Source of the DNA: Nitratireductor sp. ZSWI3 | GTDB taxonomy: Bacteria; Pseudomonadota; Alphaproteobacteria; Rhizobiales; Rhizobiaceae | Reading direction: 5' to 3' | DNA length: 57,803 nucleotides | Assembly: GCF_024655565.1 (NCBI RefSeq) | Contig: NZ_JANKOF010000023.1 | Span: forward strand, 1 to 57,803 | Shown here: positions 43,244-53,313 of the stretch, one piece after another | How the letters are laid out: each line of letters opens with the position of its first letter | How positions within the stretch are numbered: the first letter of the stretch is position 1 | Program-made: the position numbers and the translations under genes | The notes under the pieces: generated by a model | What the model was told of the DNA's origin: nothing | What the model saw: the letters and a program-made list of their open reading frames with translations, nothing else | Databases searched by the model: none

Positions 43244-44497
43244 TCAGACCGGCCGCAGCAGGACGTGCTTCTTCTTGCCGAGCGAGAGCTTGATGACGCC
43301 CTCGGGCGTTACGTCCGACAGCCCGACCGCCTGGCGCTCGTCGCTGACCGGCCGGTCGTTGAGCCGCACGGCGCCGCCCTTCACGTGCCGCCGCGCCTCG
43401 CCGTTGGAGGAGGCGAGGCCGGCGGTGACGAAAAGCGTCAGAACGCCGATGCCGTCCTGAAGCGCGGCTTGATCGACCTCGACGGTCGGCAGGGTCTCGG
43501 CGAGGGTGCCTTCCTCGAAGGTCTTGCGCGCCGTTTCCGCCGCCTCGTCGGCCGCGGCGCGGCCGTGCAGCATGGCGGTCACTTCCGTCGCCAGGATCTT
43601 CTTCGCCTCGTTGAGCTCGGCACCCTGCAAAGCACCGAGCCTGGCGATCTCGTCGAGCGGCAGTTTCGTGTAGAGCTTCAGGAAGCGCTCGACATCGGCG
43701 TCCTCGGTGTTGCGCCAATATTGCCAGAAATCATAGGCGCCGAGCATCTCCGGGTTCAGCCAGACGGCACCGTCTGCGCTCTTGCCCATCTTGGCGCCCG
43801 ACGAGGTGGTCAGGAGCGGCGAGGTGAGGGCGTAGAGCTGCGGCGTGCCCATGCGATGGCCGAGATCGATGCCGTTGACGATGTTGCCCCACTGGTCGGA
43901 CCCGCCCATCTGCAGGCGGCAGCCGTATCGCTTGTTGAGCTCGACGAAGTCGTAGGCCTGCAGGATCATGTAGTTGAACTCGAGGAAGGACAGCGACTGC
44001 TCGCGGTCAAGCCTGAGCTTCACCGAATCGAAGGACAGCATCCGGTTGACCGAGAAATGCCGGCCGACGTCGCGCAGGAACGCGACATAGTTGATGTCGA
44101 GAAGCCATTGGGCATTGTCGACCATCAGTGCGTCCTGCGGCCCTTCGCCGAAGGACAGATAGTTGGAAAACACGCGCTTTATGCCGGAGATGTTTTCGGC
44201 GATCGTCTCCGGTGTCAGGAGTTTGCGGGCCTCGTCCTTGAAGGAGGGGTCGCCGATCATGCCGGTGCCGCCGCCCATCAAGGCGATCGGACGATGGCCG
44301 GTCTGCTGCATCCAGTGCAGCATCATGATCTGGATCAGGCCGCCGGCATGCAGGCTCGGCGCCGTCGGATCGAAGCCGATATAGGCAGTGACCGTCTCGT
44401 TCCGGAACAGATCATCAAGGCCGGTCTCGTCGGAGACCTGATGAATGAACCCGCGTTCGCTGAGCGTGCGCAGGAAGTCGGATTTGAAGGCGGTCAT
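43244..44497 (-). CDS. tyrS: Tyrosyl-tRNA synthetase
   Basis: Protein of 417 aa, class Ic. It charges tRNA-Tyr; a tRNA-Tyr gene is at 57.4 kb. Seen: [20 protein letters not shown] with the HIGH-equivalent [18 protein letters not shown] of the tyrosine pocket, and [14 protein letters not shown] with the KMSKS loop. The C-terminal S4 domain (about 350-415) has [21 protein letters not shown] 44497 begins [17 protein letters not shown]. The 79-base gap to the next gene holds a hairpin (44523-44568) whose arms are GCGGGAGAG...CTCTCCCGC. Confidence 0.96.
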   Translation of the reverse strand: MTAFKSDFLRTLSERGFIHQVSDETGLDDLFRNETVTAYIGFDPTAPSLHAGGLIQIMMLHWMQQTGHRPIALMGGGTGMIGDPSFKDEARKLLTPETIAENISGIKRVFSNYLSFGEGPQDALMVDNAQWLLDINYVAFLRDVGRHFSVNRMLSFDSVKLRLDREQSLSFLEFNYMILQAYDFVELNKRYGCRLQMGGSDQWGNIVNGIDLGHRMGTPQLYALTSPLLTTSSGAKMGKSADGAVWLNPEMLGAYDFWQYWRNTEDADVERFLKLYTKLPLDEIARLGALQGAELNEAKKILATEVTAMLHGRAAADEAAETARKTFEEGTLAETLPTVEVDQAALQDGIGVLTLFVTAGLASSNGEARRHVKGGAVRLNDRPVSDERQAVGLSDVTPEGVIKLSLGKKKHVLLRPV

Positions 44498-44522
44498 GGT
44501 CTTTCAGGCTCTTTTTATCGTG

Positions 44523-44568
44523 GCGGGAGAGGTGCCGGTGCGCAAACGCCGATGCGGCACTCTCCCGC
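44523..44568. repeat. Inverted repeat between tyrS and the downstream-mapped hydrolase
   Basis: GCGGGAGAGGTGCCG (44523-44537) pairs with CGGCACTCTCCCGC (44555-44568) with one bulged base. It lies after the hydrolase stop and before the tyrS start on the minus strand. It lacks a T-run; it may still end hydrolase transcripts. Confidence 0.6.
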
Positions 44569-44576
44569 GAACTCTA

Positions 44577-45251
44577 TTACTTCAGGCGTTTCGGGCGCGG
44601 TTCGGCGAGCTCACCGCGCAGGCGGCGGTCGAGATAGTCCGAGCATTCCTCGATCAGCGTGTCGACGGCATCGGTGTAGAAGTGATTGACGCCCGGAAGG
44701 GTCTTCTGCGTGATCGTGATGCCCTTTTGCGACTGCAGCTTGTCGACGAGGCCCTGCACGTCGGCCGGCGGGGCCACCTTGTCGGCATCGCCATGGATGA
44801 TCAGGCCCGAAGAGGGGCAGGGCGCAAGGAACGAGAAATCGTAGAGGTTGGGCTGCGGGGAGATGGACATGAAGCCCTCGATCTCCGGCCGGCGCATCAG
44901 CAGCTGCATGCCGATCCAGGCGCCGAAGGAATAGCCAGCGACCCAGCAGTTCTTGGAATCGGGATGCAGGGATTGCACCCAGTCCAGGGCGGCGGCGGCA
45001 TCGGAGAGCTCGCCCGTGCCGTGGTCGAAGGCACCCTGGCTGCGCCCGATGCCGCGGAAGTTGAAGCGCAATGTGGTGAAGCCGCGCTGCTGGAACATAT
45101 AGAACAGATCGTAGACGATCTTGTTGTTCATGGTGCCGCCGAATTGCGGGTGCGGATGCAGGATGAGCGCGATCGGCGCGTTCTTTTCCTTCGACGGCTG
45201 GTAACGGCCTTCCAGGCGACCGGCAGGGCCGGCAAAAATGACCTCGGGCAT
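44577..45251 (-). CDS. Alpha/beta hydrolase (COG2945 type)
   Basis: Protein of 224 aa from ATG 45251, with GGAG about 10 bases before it. It matches the COG2945 group: MPEVIFAGPAGRLEGRY, the HPHPQFGGTMNNK oxyanion strip, RFNFRGIGRSQG, the nucleophile elbow GYSFGAWIGM, SPQPNLYDFS and GDADKVAPP with a late Asp, then GVNHFYTD with His. The role is not known; small-molecule or lipid ester hydrolysis is possible. The frame upstream of the ATG is open for about 94 codons but overlaps the divergent suf promoter region and is not protein-like. Confidence 0.85.
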   Translation of the reverse strand: MPEVIFAGPAGRLEGRYQPSKEKNAPIALILHPHPQFGGTMNNKIVYDLFYMFQQRGFTTLRFNFRGIGRSQGAFDHGTGELSDAAAALDWVQSLHPDSKNCWVAGYSFGAWIGMQLLMRRPEIEGFMSISPQPNLYDFSFLAPCPSSGLIIHGDADKVAPPADVQGLVDKLQSQKGITITQKTLPGVNHFYTDAVDTLIEECSDYLDRRLRGELAEPRPKRLK

Positions 45252-45311
45252 GGGTACTCCACATTGGGCGTCGCAGCGCTTCGGGTTATAAGGATCCGCG
45301 TTCCTTGACCC

Positions 45312-45340
45312 TTGACGCGACGCCGACGCCTCCATAGAAG
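45312..45340 (+). promoter_or_regulatory. Candidate sigma-70 promoter of the suf operon
   Basis: TTGACG (45312-45317), 17 bases, TAGAAG (45335-45340). An Irr-type box begins five bases after the -10, so it would cover the expected start site. The first gene begins at 45515. Confidence 0.5.
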
Positions 45341-45344
45341 CTAG

Positions 45345-45361
45345 TTTAGAATTGTTCAAAA
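45345..45361. promoter_or_regulatory. Candidate Irr-binding box (ICE)
   Basis: TTTAGAA-TTG-TTCAAAA matches the rhizobial iron control element (TTTAGAA-N3-TTCTAAA) with one mismatch in the second arm. It lies just after the -10 of the suf promoter. Irr accumulates at low iron in Rhizobiales and represses iron-using genes, so repression of suf at low iron is the predicted outcome. Confidence 0.6.
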
Positions 45362-45514
45362 ATGGCGGCCACGCGAATTTGACCACCATATCGGCAAGCC
45401 GGGTAGATAGGACGGCTCGTCCGGAAAATTCAAGGAAATTACGCTTCGCCGACCAAAGTTTGGCCGACCTTCTATGAACGAGACGACAGGAATCGCCGGG
45501 TAGATCCGAAGGAC

Positions 45515-46678
45515 ATGGCAGCAGACCGCGCATATCTCGACCACAATGCCAGCGCGCCGCTTCTGGATGAAGCGCGGGCGGCGATGCTCGACGCGCTCTC
45601 GCTGGCGGCCAATCCGTCGTCGGTCCATTCCGAAGGACGTGCCGCCCGGCGCATGCTGGAAGAGGCGCGCGCGCAGGTGGCGGCGCTCGTCAACGGCAAG
45701 CCGGAGCATGTGGTCTTCACCTCCGGTGCCACCGAGGCGGCGGCCACGCTTCTCACGCCCGACTGGACGATGGGCCGGGCGCCGCTCACCTTCTCGCGGG
45801 TGCTCGTCAGCGCCGCCGATCATCCCTGCGTGCTGAAGGGAGGGCGATTTGCCCCGCAGGCCGTCACAGAGATCGGTGTCACCGCCGACGGGGTGGTGGA
45901 TCTCGACGATCTGCAGGCAAGGCTTGCCGCCCGCGGTCACGACGACGGCCTGACCCTGGTCGCGATGCATGCGGTGAACAATGAGACCGGCGTGATTCAG
46001 CCGCTCGCCGAGATCGGCCGCATCGCACATGCCGCCGGCGCCGTGACCGTGTTCGACGCGGTTCAGGCTTGTGGGCGCATTCCTCTCGATATTGCCAATG
46101 GTTATGCGGATTACTTCATCCTTTCCTCGCACAAGATCGGCGGGCCGAAGGGGGCAGGCGCCATCGTCGGCGCCGCCGATCTGATGATGCCGCGGCCCCT
46201 GATTCCCGGCGGTGGCCAGGAAAAGGGGCATCGCGCGGGCACCGAGAACCTGCCGGCCATTGCCGGCTTCGGCGCTGCAGCACGCGTTGCGGCGGCCGGC
46301 CTCAAGGATATGGCGCGCGTGGCGGCACGGCGTGACGGCCTCGAAAGCACGGTCCTCGAGCTGATTCCCGACGCGGTCATTCATGGACATGCGGCCCCGC
46401 GCGTGGCCAACACCAGCTTCTTCTCTATTCCCGGCATGAAGGCGGAAACCGCGCAGATCGCATTCGATCTTGCGGGTGTGGCGCTGTCGGCGGGGTCTGC
46501 CTGCTCCTCGGGGCGCATCGGCCCCAGCCATGTGCTTCAGGCCATGGGTTTCGGCGATCAGGCGAGCGCGTTGCGCGTGTCGATCGGCCGCAGCACCACA
46601 GACCACGATATCGAATGTTTCACCGCGGCTCTGGCAGGCATTGCCAAGCGCCGCAAAGGCAAGGCGGAGGCCGCGTAG
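45515..46678 (+). CDS. Cysteine desulfurase, NifS/IscS (class I) type
   Basis: Protein of 387 aa. It releases sulfur from cysteine with PLP. Seen: YLDHNASAPLLDEA at the start, HVVFTSGATEAAATLL, MHAVNNETGVIQPL, and the PLP Lys207 in SSHKIGGPKGAG. The catalytic Cys330 is on a long flexible loop (SAGSACSSGRIGPSHVL), which marks class I as opposed to SufS. It is the first gene of the suf operon, 290 bases before sufB, and carries the candidate Irr promoter. Together with sufS downstream the operon holds two desulfurases of different classes. Symbol varies among genomes (iscS/nifS/sufS2), so none is given. Confidence 0.92.
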   Translation: MAADRAYLDHNASAPLLDEARAAMLDALSLAANPSSVHSEGRAARRMLEEARAQVAALVNGKPEHVVFTSGATEAAATLLTPDWTMGRAPLTFSRVLVSAADHPCVLKGGRFAPQAVTEIGVTADGVVDLDDLQARLAARGHDDGLTLVAMHAVNNETGVIQPLAEIGRIAHAAGAVTVFDAVQACGRIPLDIANGYADYFILSSHKIGGPKGAGAIVGAADLMMPRPLIPGGGQEKGHRAGTENLPAIAGFGAAARVAAAGLKDMARVAARRDGLESTVLELIPDAVIHGHAAPRVANTSFFSIPGMKAETAQIAFDLAGVALSAGSACSSGRIGPSHVLQAMGFGDQASALRVSIGRSTTDHDIECFTAALAGIAKRRKGKAEAA

Positions 46679-46731
46679 CCCGGTCTTGCCGCTGGACCAC
46701 GACCGCTGCAGATAATAATTGGAGAAAACCA

Positions 46732-46748
46732 CACATATTTACTATGTG
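46732..46748. promoter_or_regulatory. Palindrome at a possible second suf promoter
   Basis: CACATA-TTTAC-TATGTG is a perfect 6-base-pair inverted repeat with a 5-base spacer. It follows AT-rich TAATAATTGGAG (46712-46724) and lies 220 bases before sufB. It could be an operator for an internal promoter. The regulator is unknown. Confidence 0.4.
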
Positions 46749-46792
46749 AACAGATGAAACCTCTGCTTCGAGGCACTACATGAAGGACGGCC

Positions 46793-46910
46793 GCTACAGC
46801 GCCGTGCATCCTTTTGGACGCATAAAGGACGCTGTAGGTTATTGAAGCGACGCATCGTGCTTTCCGAAAATCGAGTCCGATTTTCGGACCGATGCGCAGG
46901 CCGAACACGG
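46793..46910. repeat. Composite palindromic repeat, copy H, between the desulfurase gene and sufB
   Basis: CTACAGC (46794-46800) pairs with GCTGTAG (46831-46837) around GCATCCTTTTGGACGCATAAAGGACGC, the same 5' module as copy F. A second two-stem palindrome follows: CGCATCG (46851-46857) with CGATGCG (46890-46896), and TCCGAAAATCG-AGTC-CGATTTTCGGA (46863-46888). The gap (46679-46967) holds no gene. Confidence 0.75.
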
Positions 46911-46967
46911 TGTGTGCCGGATTTGAAGACGGCCGGGCCTTGACCCCGGCATGGATGGAGAACGCAT

Positions 46968-48491
<1,524 letters not shown>

Positions 48492-48518
48492 GACCGGCGC
48501 AAGAGTTTGGAAGAAAAC

Positions 48519-49274
48519 ATGCTTGAGATCAGAAATCTGCACGCCCGCATCGCCGAGGACGGCACCGAGATCATCCGCGGCCTGAACCTCACGGTGAATG
48601 CCGGCGAAGTGGCCGCCATCATGGGGCCCAACGGCTCCGGCAAGTCGACGCTGTCCTATATCCTTGCCGGACGCGAGGACTACGAGGTCACCGAGGGCGA
48701 TATTCTCTACAATGGCGAGTCCATTCTCGAGATGGACCCGGCCGAGCGCGCCAGCGCCGGCATCTTCCTCGCCTTCCAGTATCCGATGGAGATACCGGGC
48801 GTTGCCACCATGGAGTTCCTGAAGACGGCCATCAACGCCCAGCGCAAGGCGCGCGGCGAGGAGGAGCTGAAGATCCCCGATCTTCTGAAGCGCGTGCGCG
48901 CCGCCGCCGACGAGCTCAACATGGACATGAGCATGCTGAAGCGTCCGCTCAATGTGGGCTTCTCCGGCGGCGAGAAGAAGCGGGCCGAGATCCTGCAGAT
49001 GAAGCTCCTGGAGCCGAAGCTGTGCGTGCTCGACGAAACCGATTCCGGCCTCGACATCGATGCGCTGAAGATCGTCGCCGAAGGCGTCAACTCGCTGCGC
49101 TCGCCGGATCGCGCCGTGGTGGTCATCACCCACTATCAGCGGCTGCTCGACTACATCGTGCCCGACAAGGTGCATGTGCTGTACCGCGGCCAGGTGATCA
49201 AGTCCGGCGACAAGGAACTGGCGCTCGAGCTGGAGAAGAACGGGTATGCCGGCATCATCGGCGAAGCCGCGTGA
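48519..49274 (+). CDS. sufC: Fe-S cluster assembly ATPase SufC
   Basis: Protein of 251 aa, an ABC-type ATPase without membrane parts. Walker A MGPNGSGKSTL (about 36-46), Q-loop FLAFQYPMEIPG, signature FSGGEKKRAEI (about 150-160), Walker B CVLDETDSGLD and H-loop VITHYQRLLDY. It powers shape changes of SufBCD. ATG 48519 is taken over an upstream TTG (48507) because MLEIRNLHARI is the family start; GGAAG lies ahead. It follows sufB by 27 bases and precedes sufD by 10. Confidence 0.97.
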   Translation: MLEIRNLHARIAEDGTEIIRGLNLTVNAGEVAAIMGPNGSGKSTLSYILAGREDYEVTEGDILYNGESILEMDPAERASAGIFLAFQYPMEIPGVATMEFLKTAINAQRKARGEEELKIPDLLKRVRAAADELNMDMSMLKRPLNVGFSGGEKKRAEILQMKLLEPKLCVLDETDSGLDIDALKIVAEGVNSLRSPDRAVVVITHYQRLLDYIVPDKVHVLYRGQVIKSGDKELALELEKNGYAGIIGEAA

Positions 49275-49284
49275 GGTGTCGCAG

Positions 49285-50553
49285 ATGAACCTTCATGCAC
49301 CCACCACCACGAGAACGGCCGCCGAAGCGGCGCTGATCGACGGCTTCGCCGACCGGATCTCGGATTTACCGGGCGATGCCGATGTCACGGTGCGCCGCGA
49401 CGAGGCGCTGGAGCAGCTCAAGGCCGGATTGCCCACCCGCCGTGTCGAGGCATGGCACTACACCGATCTTCGCCGGCTGTTGTCTTCCGTTCCCGCCCAC
49501 AAGCTCGAAACGGATGCGCAGGCCGTCGCCCCGCTGATCGACAGGGCTCTTGTCCTGCCGGTGGTGAATGGCGTTGCCGCCAATCCGACGGCGATCGAAG
49601 GCGTTTCCGTCTCGCGGCTGGCCGACCGGCTGATCGACGGGGATCTCACCCAGCGGCTTGCCGCGGCCGGTCCCGACGACACGGTGGGCGCCATCAACGC
49701 GGCGTTCGTTTCGGACGGCTACTGGCTGGAGATCGCCGAGAATGCCGAGCTCGAGCGGGCGCTCGAGTTGCAGAACGTCCATTCCGGGGGGCAGGTGCAC
49801 AGCCGTTTTGCCGTGAAGGCGGGCGCGGGGTCGAAGTCGACCATCGTCGAGCGCCAGACCGGCACCGACGACGTGCTCGTGTCTTCGGTCAGCCATCTCG
49901 ACGTCGGCGACGGCGCCGAGGTGCTGTGGATCGTGCTGCAGGAGCAGCCGGAGGCGGCATCGCATCTGGCCCAGTTCACGGCTTCCATCGGCAAGGACGC
50001 CAAGCTTACCGTGTTCATCATGAACAGCGGCGGAAAGCTGGTGCGCCAGGAGGTCAGGGTCGTGGCGACAGGCGAGGGCTCCGAGTTCCGCTTGCGCGGC
50101 ATCAATCTCCTGGCGGGCGAGACGCATTGCGACGTGACGATGGTGCTGGATCACCTGGCGCCGTCCACCTATTCGACGGAGACGGTGCGCAACGTCGTTA
50201 CCGGCAAGGCGAACGGCGTTTTCCAGGGGCAGATCCGCGTTGCCCGCGATGCGCAGAAGACCGACGCCAAGATGGCCTGCAACACGCTGCTCTTGTCCGA
50301 CGAAGGCGGCTTCTCGGCGAAGCCGGAGCTGGAGATCTTCGCCGACGACGTGGCCTGCGGCCATGGTGCGACCGTGACGGAGATCGAGGCCGACCACCTC
50401 TTCTATCTGATGGCGCGCGGCATCGACGAGAAGACGGCCCGGGGCCTTTTGGTCAAGGCCTTCCTCGCCGAAGTGATCGAGGAGCTTGAGGACGAGGCGG
50501 TGATCGAGGCCCTGGAAGAAAAGCTTGCCGCCTGGTTCGCCGCGCACGGGTAA
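49285..50553 (+). CDS. sufD: Fe-S cluster assembly protein SufD
   Basis: Protein of 422 aa, paralogue of SufB. Seen: GLPTRRVEAWHYTDLRRLL, the right-handed beta-helix middle, and the conserved C-terminal region LEIFADDVACGHGATVTEIE, whose His is needed for iron entry. HLFYLMARGIDEKTAR and LLVKAFLAEVIEEL complete the helical end. ATG 49285 (MNLHAPTT) fits relatives. It lies 10 bases after sufC and 81 before sufS. Confidence 0.96.
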   Translation: MNLHAPTTTRTAAEAALIDGFADRISDLPGDADVTVRRDEALEQLKAGLPTRRVEAWHYTDLRRLLSSVPAHKLETDAQAVAPLIDRALVLPVVNGVAANPTAIEGVSVSRLADRLIDGDLTQRLAAAGPDDTVGAINAAFVSDGYWLEIAENAELERALELQNVHSGGQVHSRFAVKAGAGSKSTIVERQTGTDDVLVSSVSHLDVGDGAEVLWIVLQEQPEAASHLAQFTASIGKDAKLTVFIMNSGGKLVRQEVRVVATGEGSEFRLRGINLLAGETHCDVTMVLDHLAPSTYSTETVRNVVTGKANGVFQGQIRVARDAQKTDAKMACNTLLLSDEGGFSAKPELEIFADDVACGHGATVTEIEADHLFYLMARGIDEKTARGLLVKAFLAEVIEELEDEAVIEALEEKLAAWFAAHG

Positions 50554-50634
50554 GGCTTTCGGCGCCGGGCTGTCGGTGCCTGGCGTCGCCCTGGATGCGG
50601 CGAGAGGCGAATAGTCGAACGGGAAGGTTGAGCA

Positions 50635-51876
50635 GTGGACCAGACGGTCGAAAACAAGAGCTACGATGTCGAGGCGATCCGCCGCGACTTTCCGATCCTC
50701 GCGCGCGAGGTCTACGGTAAGCCGCTGGTCTATCTCGACAACGGCGCTTCGGCCCAGAAGCCGCAGGCGGTGATCGACGCCGTGACGCATGCCTATTCGA
50801 ATGAATATGCCAATGTGCACCGCGGCCTGCATTTCCTTTCCAATGCGGCGACCGATGCCTATGAGAAGGCGCGCGAGACCGTCCGCCGCTTCCTGAACGC
50901 GACGAGCATCGACGAGATCGTCTTCACGAAATCGGCCACCGAGGCGATCAACACCGTTGCCTATGGCCATGCCATGCCGCGCATCGGCGAGGGCGACGAG
51001 ATCGCGCTCTCCATCATGGAGCATCACTCCAACATCGTGCCCTGGCATTTCCTGCGCGAGCGTCAGGGCGCAAAGCTCGCCTGGATTCCGGTCGACGAGG
51101 ACGGCGTGCTGACGGTCGAGGCGTTCGAGCGGACGCTGACCGAGCGCACCAGGCTGGTGGCGATCACGCATATGTCCAACGTGCTCGGCACGGTCACGCC
51201 GCTCAAGGAGATCATCCGGATCGCCCATGAGCGCGGCATTCCGGTGCTGGTGGACGGCAGCCAGGGGGCCGTGCACCTGCCGGTCGACGTTGCGGCGCTC
51301 GATTGCGACTTCTACGTCTGCACGGGTCATAAGCTCTACGGCCCCTCCGGCATCGGTGTTCTCTACGGCAAGAAGGAGCGGCTGCAGGCCATGCGGCCCT
51401 TCCAGGGCGGCGGCGAGATGATCGAGGACGTGACGGTCGACAACGTCACCTACAACGATCCGCCGCACCGCTTCGAGGCGGGCACGCCGCCGATCGTGCA
51501 GGCGATCGGCCTCGGCGCCGCGCTGGAGTATATCGAGAGCGTCGGACGCGAGGCGATCGCCGCTCACGAGGCGGATCTTGTCCACTATGCGCATGAGCGC
51601 CTGGGACACCTCAATTCGCTGCGTATTTTCGGCAATGCGCCGGGCAAGGGAGCGATCGTCTCCTTCGAGCTTCAGGGCATCCATGCCCACGACGTGTCGA
51701 TGGTGATCGACCGTGCGGGTGTTGCCGTGCGCGCCGGCACGCATTGCGCCCAGCCGCTTCTGAAGCGTTTCGGCGTGACCTCGACCTGCCGGGCGTCCTT
51801 CGGCATGTACAACACGCGAGCCGAGGTGGATGCCTTGGCCGAGGCGCTTGAGAAAGCGCGCACATTCTTCGGGTGA
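50635..51876 (+). CDS. sufS: Cysteine desulfurase SufS (class II)
   Basis: Protein of 413 aa from a GTG at 50635 (GGAAGG 9-14 bases upstream). Seen: VYLDNGASAQKPQAVIDA, YANVHRGLHFLSN, FTKSATEAINTVAYGH, the PLP Lys233 in CTGHKLYGPSGIGVLY, and Cys371 in RAGTHCAQPLLKRF on a short loop, marking class II. It passes sulfur, usually via SufE or SufU, to SufB; no SufE gene is in the window. It follows sufD and is overlapped or closely followed by the SufT-like gene. Confidence 0.97.
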   Translation: MDQTVENKSYDVEAIRRDFPILAREVYGKPLVYLDNGASAQKPQAVIDAVTHAYSNEYANVHRGLHFLSNAATDAYEKARETVRRFLNATSIDEIVFTKSATEAINTVAYGHAMPRIGEGDEIALSIMEHHSNIVPWHFLRERQGAKLAWIPVDEDGVLTVEAFERTLTERTRLVAITHMSNVLGTVTPLKEIIRIAHERGIPVLVDGSQGAVHLPVDVAALDCDFYVCTGHKLYGPSGIGVLYGKKERLQAMRPFQGGGEMIEDVTVDNVTYNDPPHRFEAGTPPIVQAIGLGAALEYIESVGREAIAAHEADLVHYAHERLGHLNSLRIFGNAPGKGAIVSFELQGIHAHDVSMVIDRAGVAVRAGTHCAQPLLKRFGVTSTCRASFGMYNTRAEVDALAEALEKARTFFG

Positions 51877-51881
51877 CGACG

Positions 51882-52274
51882 ATGACAGATGCACCACAGG
51901 ACACCGAGACCGGAGCTGCCGCGGCGGGAGAGGCCGTGTTTTCGGCCTCCGCCATACCGCAGGACGAGCTCGCGCGGCTGACCGACGACATCATCAGCGC
52001 GTTGAAGACCGTCTACGACCCCGAGATCCCGGCCGACATCTACGAGCTTGGCCTGATCTACAAGATCGATATCGAGGATGACCGCTCGGTGAAGATCGAC
52101 ATGACACTGACGGCGCCGGGCTGTCCGGTGGCCGGCGAGATGCCGGGTTGGGTGCAGAACGCCGTCGGTGCCGTCGAAGGGGTGGGAGACGTGGACGTCG
52201 CCATGGTGTTCGATCCGCCCTGGACCCCCGACCGGATGTCGGAAGAGGCGCAGGTCGCCGTCGGCTGGTATTGA
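51882..52274 (+). CDS. SufT-like MIP18/DUF59 Fe-S maturation protein
   Basis: Protein of 130 aa from ATG 51882; a GTG at 51873 that overlaps the sufS stop (GTGA) is an alternative and would give 133 aa. The DUF59 core is clear: IISALKTVYDPEIPADIYELGLIY, MTLTAPGCPVAGEMPGWV with the conserved Cys, and VAMVFDPPWTPDRMSEEAQ. Proteins of this family act late in Fe-S delivery. N-terminal residues 1-25 are Ala/Glu-rich and probably flexible. Its place between sufS and sufA is the usual alphaproteobacterial order. Symbol sufT is used in some genomes. Confidence 0.9.
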   Translation: MTDAPQDTETGAAAAGEAVFSASAIPQDELARLTDDIISALKTVYDPEIPADIYELGLIYKIDIEDDRSVKIDMTLTAPGCPVAGEMPGWVQNAVGAVEGVGDVDVAMVFDPPWTPDRMSEEAQVAVGWY

Positions 52275-52384
52275 CCGACATATTGATCGGCGCCCCGCCG
52301 GCCCTTGCAACGGCCGCGAATCTTGACCATCTTTGTGAGGAAACCCATCCGCGAGCCTTTCACTCGCCGTGCATGGAGAAACCG

Positions 52385-52765
52385 ATGAGCCGATTTCAAG
52401 TGATGACCATGACCGACGCTGCGGCCGACCGCGTGCGCGAGATCGTCGCGGCAAGGCCGGGCGCACAAGGCGTGCGCGTCGGCATCAAGAAAGGCGGCTG
52501 CGCGGGGATGGAATATACGGTCGATCTGGTGACCGAGCCGGACCTCAAGGACGATCACGTCGAGCGCGAAGGGGCGCATGTCTATGTCGCTCCGGAAGCG
52601 GCGCTTTTCCTGCTCGGCACGGAGCTCGATTTCGAGGTGACGAAGCTGCGCACCGGCTTCACGTTCAAGAATCCGAATCAGACCTCCGCCTGCGGTTGCG
52701 GAGAGTCCATCGAGCTTCAGCCGGCGGATCTGAAGGCGCTGGCCGAGGCCCGCGGCGCGGCCTGA
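52385..52765 (+). CDS. sufA: A-type Fe-S carrier protein SufA
   Basis: Protein of 126 aa. The three cluster-binding Cys of A-type carriers are present: Cys39 in KKGGCAGMEY, and Cys103 and Cys105 in SACGCGES. The HesB/IscA fold (VRVGIKKGGCAG, YVAPEAALFLLGTELDFE) is complete. It takes clusters from SufBCD to target enzymes. ATG 52385 has GGAGAA five bases upstream; an in-frame ATG at 52373 is less likely. It closes the suf operon before tfoX, which begins 11 bases after its stop. Confidence 0.95.
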   Translation: MSRFQVMTMTDAAADRVREIVAARPGAQGVRVGIKKGGCAGMEYTVDLVTEPDLKDDHVEREGAHVYVAPEAALFLLGTELDFEVTKLRTGFTFKNPNQTSACGCGESIELQPADLKALAEARGAA

Positions 52766-52776
52766 GACGCTCGCTG

Positions 52777-53103
52777 GTGGACGATGACGCCATTCGCGAT
52801 CTGTTTGCGAGCCTTGGGCCGGTAACGATCAGGCGCATGTTCGGCGGCAAAGGCATCTACCATCGCGGCGTCGTCTTCGCCCTTGAAGTCGGCGGTGAAA
52901 TCCTTCTCAAGGCCGATGCGCAGACGGCGGCGCTTTTTGCCGAAGCGGGCTCCCGCCAATGGGTCTACGAGGGCCAGAAGGGGCGGGGGCCGGTCGCGAT
53001 GCCCTACTGGTCCATCCCCGATCCTGCAATCGACGATCCCGACGAGATGGCGCTGTGGGCGTTGCGGGCCTTCGAGGCCGGCATGCGATCCGGCAAGAAA
53101 TAA
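52777..53103 (+). CDS. TfoX/Sxy N-terminal domain protein
   Basis: Protein of 108 aa from a GTG at 52777. It matches the TfoX N-terminal domain: DLFASLGPVTIRRMFGGKGI, FALEVGGEILLKAD, and MPYWSIPDPAIDDPDEMA. In gamma-proteobacteria TfoX/Sxy activates competence; stand-alone N-terminal domain proteins are common in alphaproteobacteria with unknown role. It sits 11 bases after sufA and may be transcribed with the suf operon. The start is uncertain because no ATG fits. Palindromic repeat F follows its stop. Confidence 0.82.
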   Translation: MDDDAIRDLFASLGPVTIRRMFGGKGIYHRGVVFALEVGGEILLKADAQTAALFAEAGSRQWVYEGQKGRGPVAMPYWSIPDPAIDDPDEMALWALRAFEAGMRSGKK

Positions 53104-53128
53104 TCCCGATACGCGCTTGGGGCGCCGT

Positions 53129-53223
53129 GCGTCCTCTTGGACCCACAAAGGACGCTCCATCTGTTTGTTTTTCCGCATTTGTGCGGACGTCAGGTGAGTT
53201 CACCTGACTGCAAAATGCTATAG
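53129..53223. repeat. Palindromic intergenic repeat, copy F (variant 5' module)
   Basis: The 5' module is GCGTCCT (53129-53135)...AGGACGC (53149-53155), the type found in copy H rather than the GGTTCATCG type. The 3' module is CCGCATTTGTGCGG, GTCAGGTG-AGTT-CACCTGAC and TGCAAAATGCTATAG. It lies between the convergent tfoX and DEAD-box genes. Confidence 0.85.
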
Positions 53224-53233
53224 GGCCGCGCAC

Positions 53234-53264
53234 AAAAAAGCCGCCGCAGGACCATTGCGGCGGC
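53234..53264 (-). terminator. Rho-independent terminator of the DEAD-box gene
   Basis: GCCGCCGCA (53240-53248) pairs with TGCGGCGGC (53256-53264). On the minus strand the stem is followed by TTTTTT, complementary to the A-run at 53234-53239. It lies 50 bases after the helicase stop. Confidence 0.92.
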
Positions 53265-53313
53265 GGTCTCTCATCGAGCGCCTTTCCTGCGCCCGAACGG
53301 GCGCATCGGGCCT

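Noticed and set aside
49366-51897. Minus-strand open frame of 843 codons across sufD and sufS
   Set aside because: It spans two well-identified genes and the gap between them, with no recognisable motif; a codon-bias shadow.
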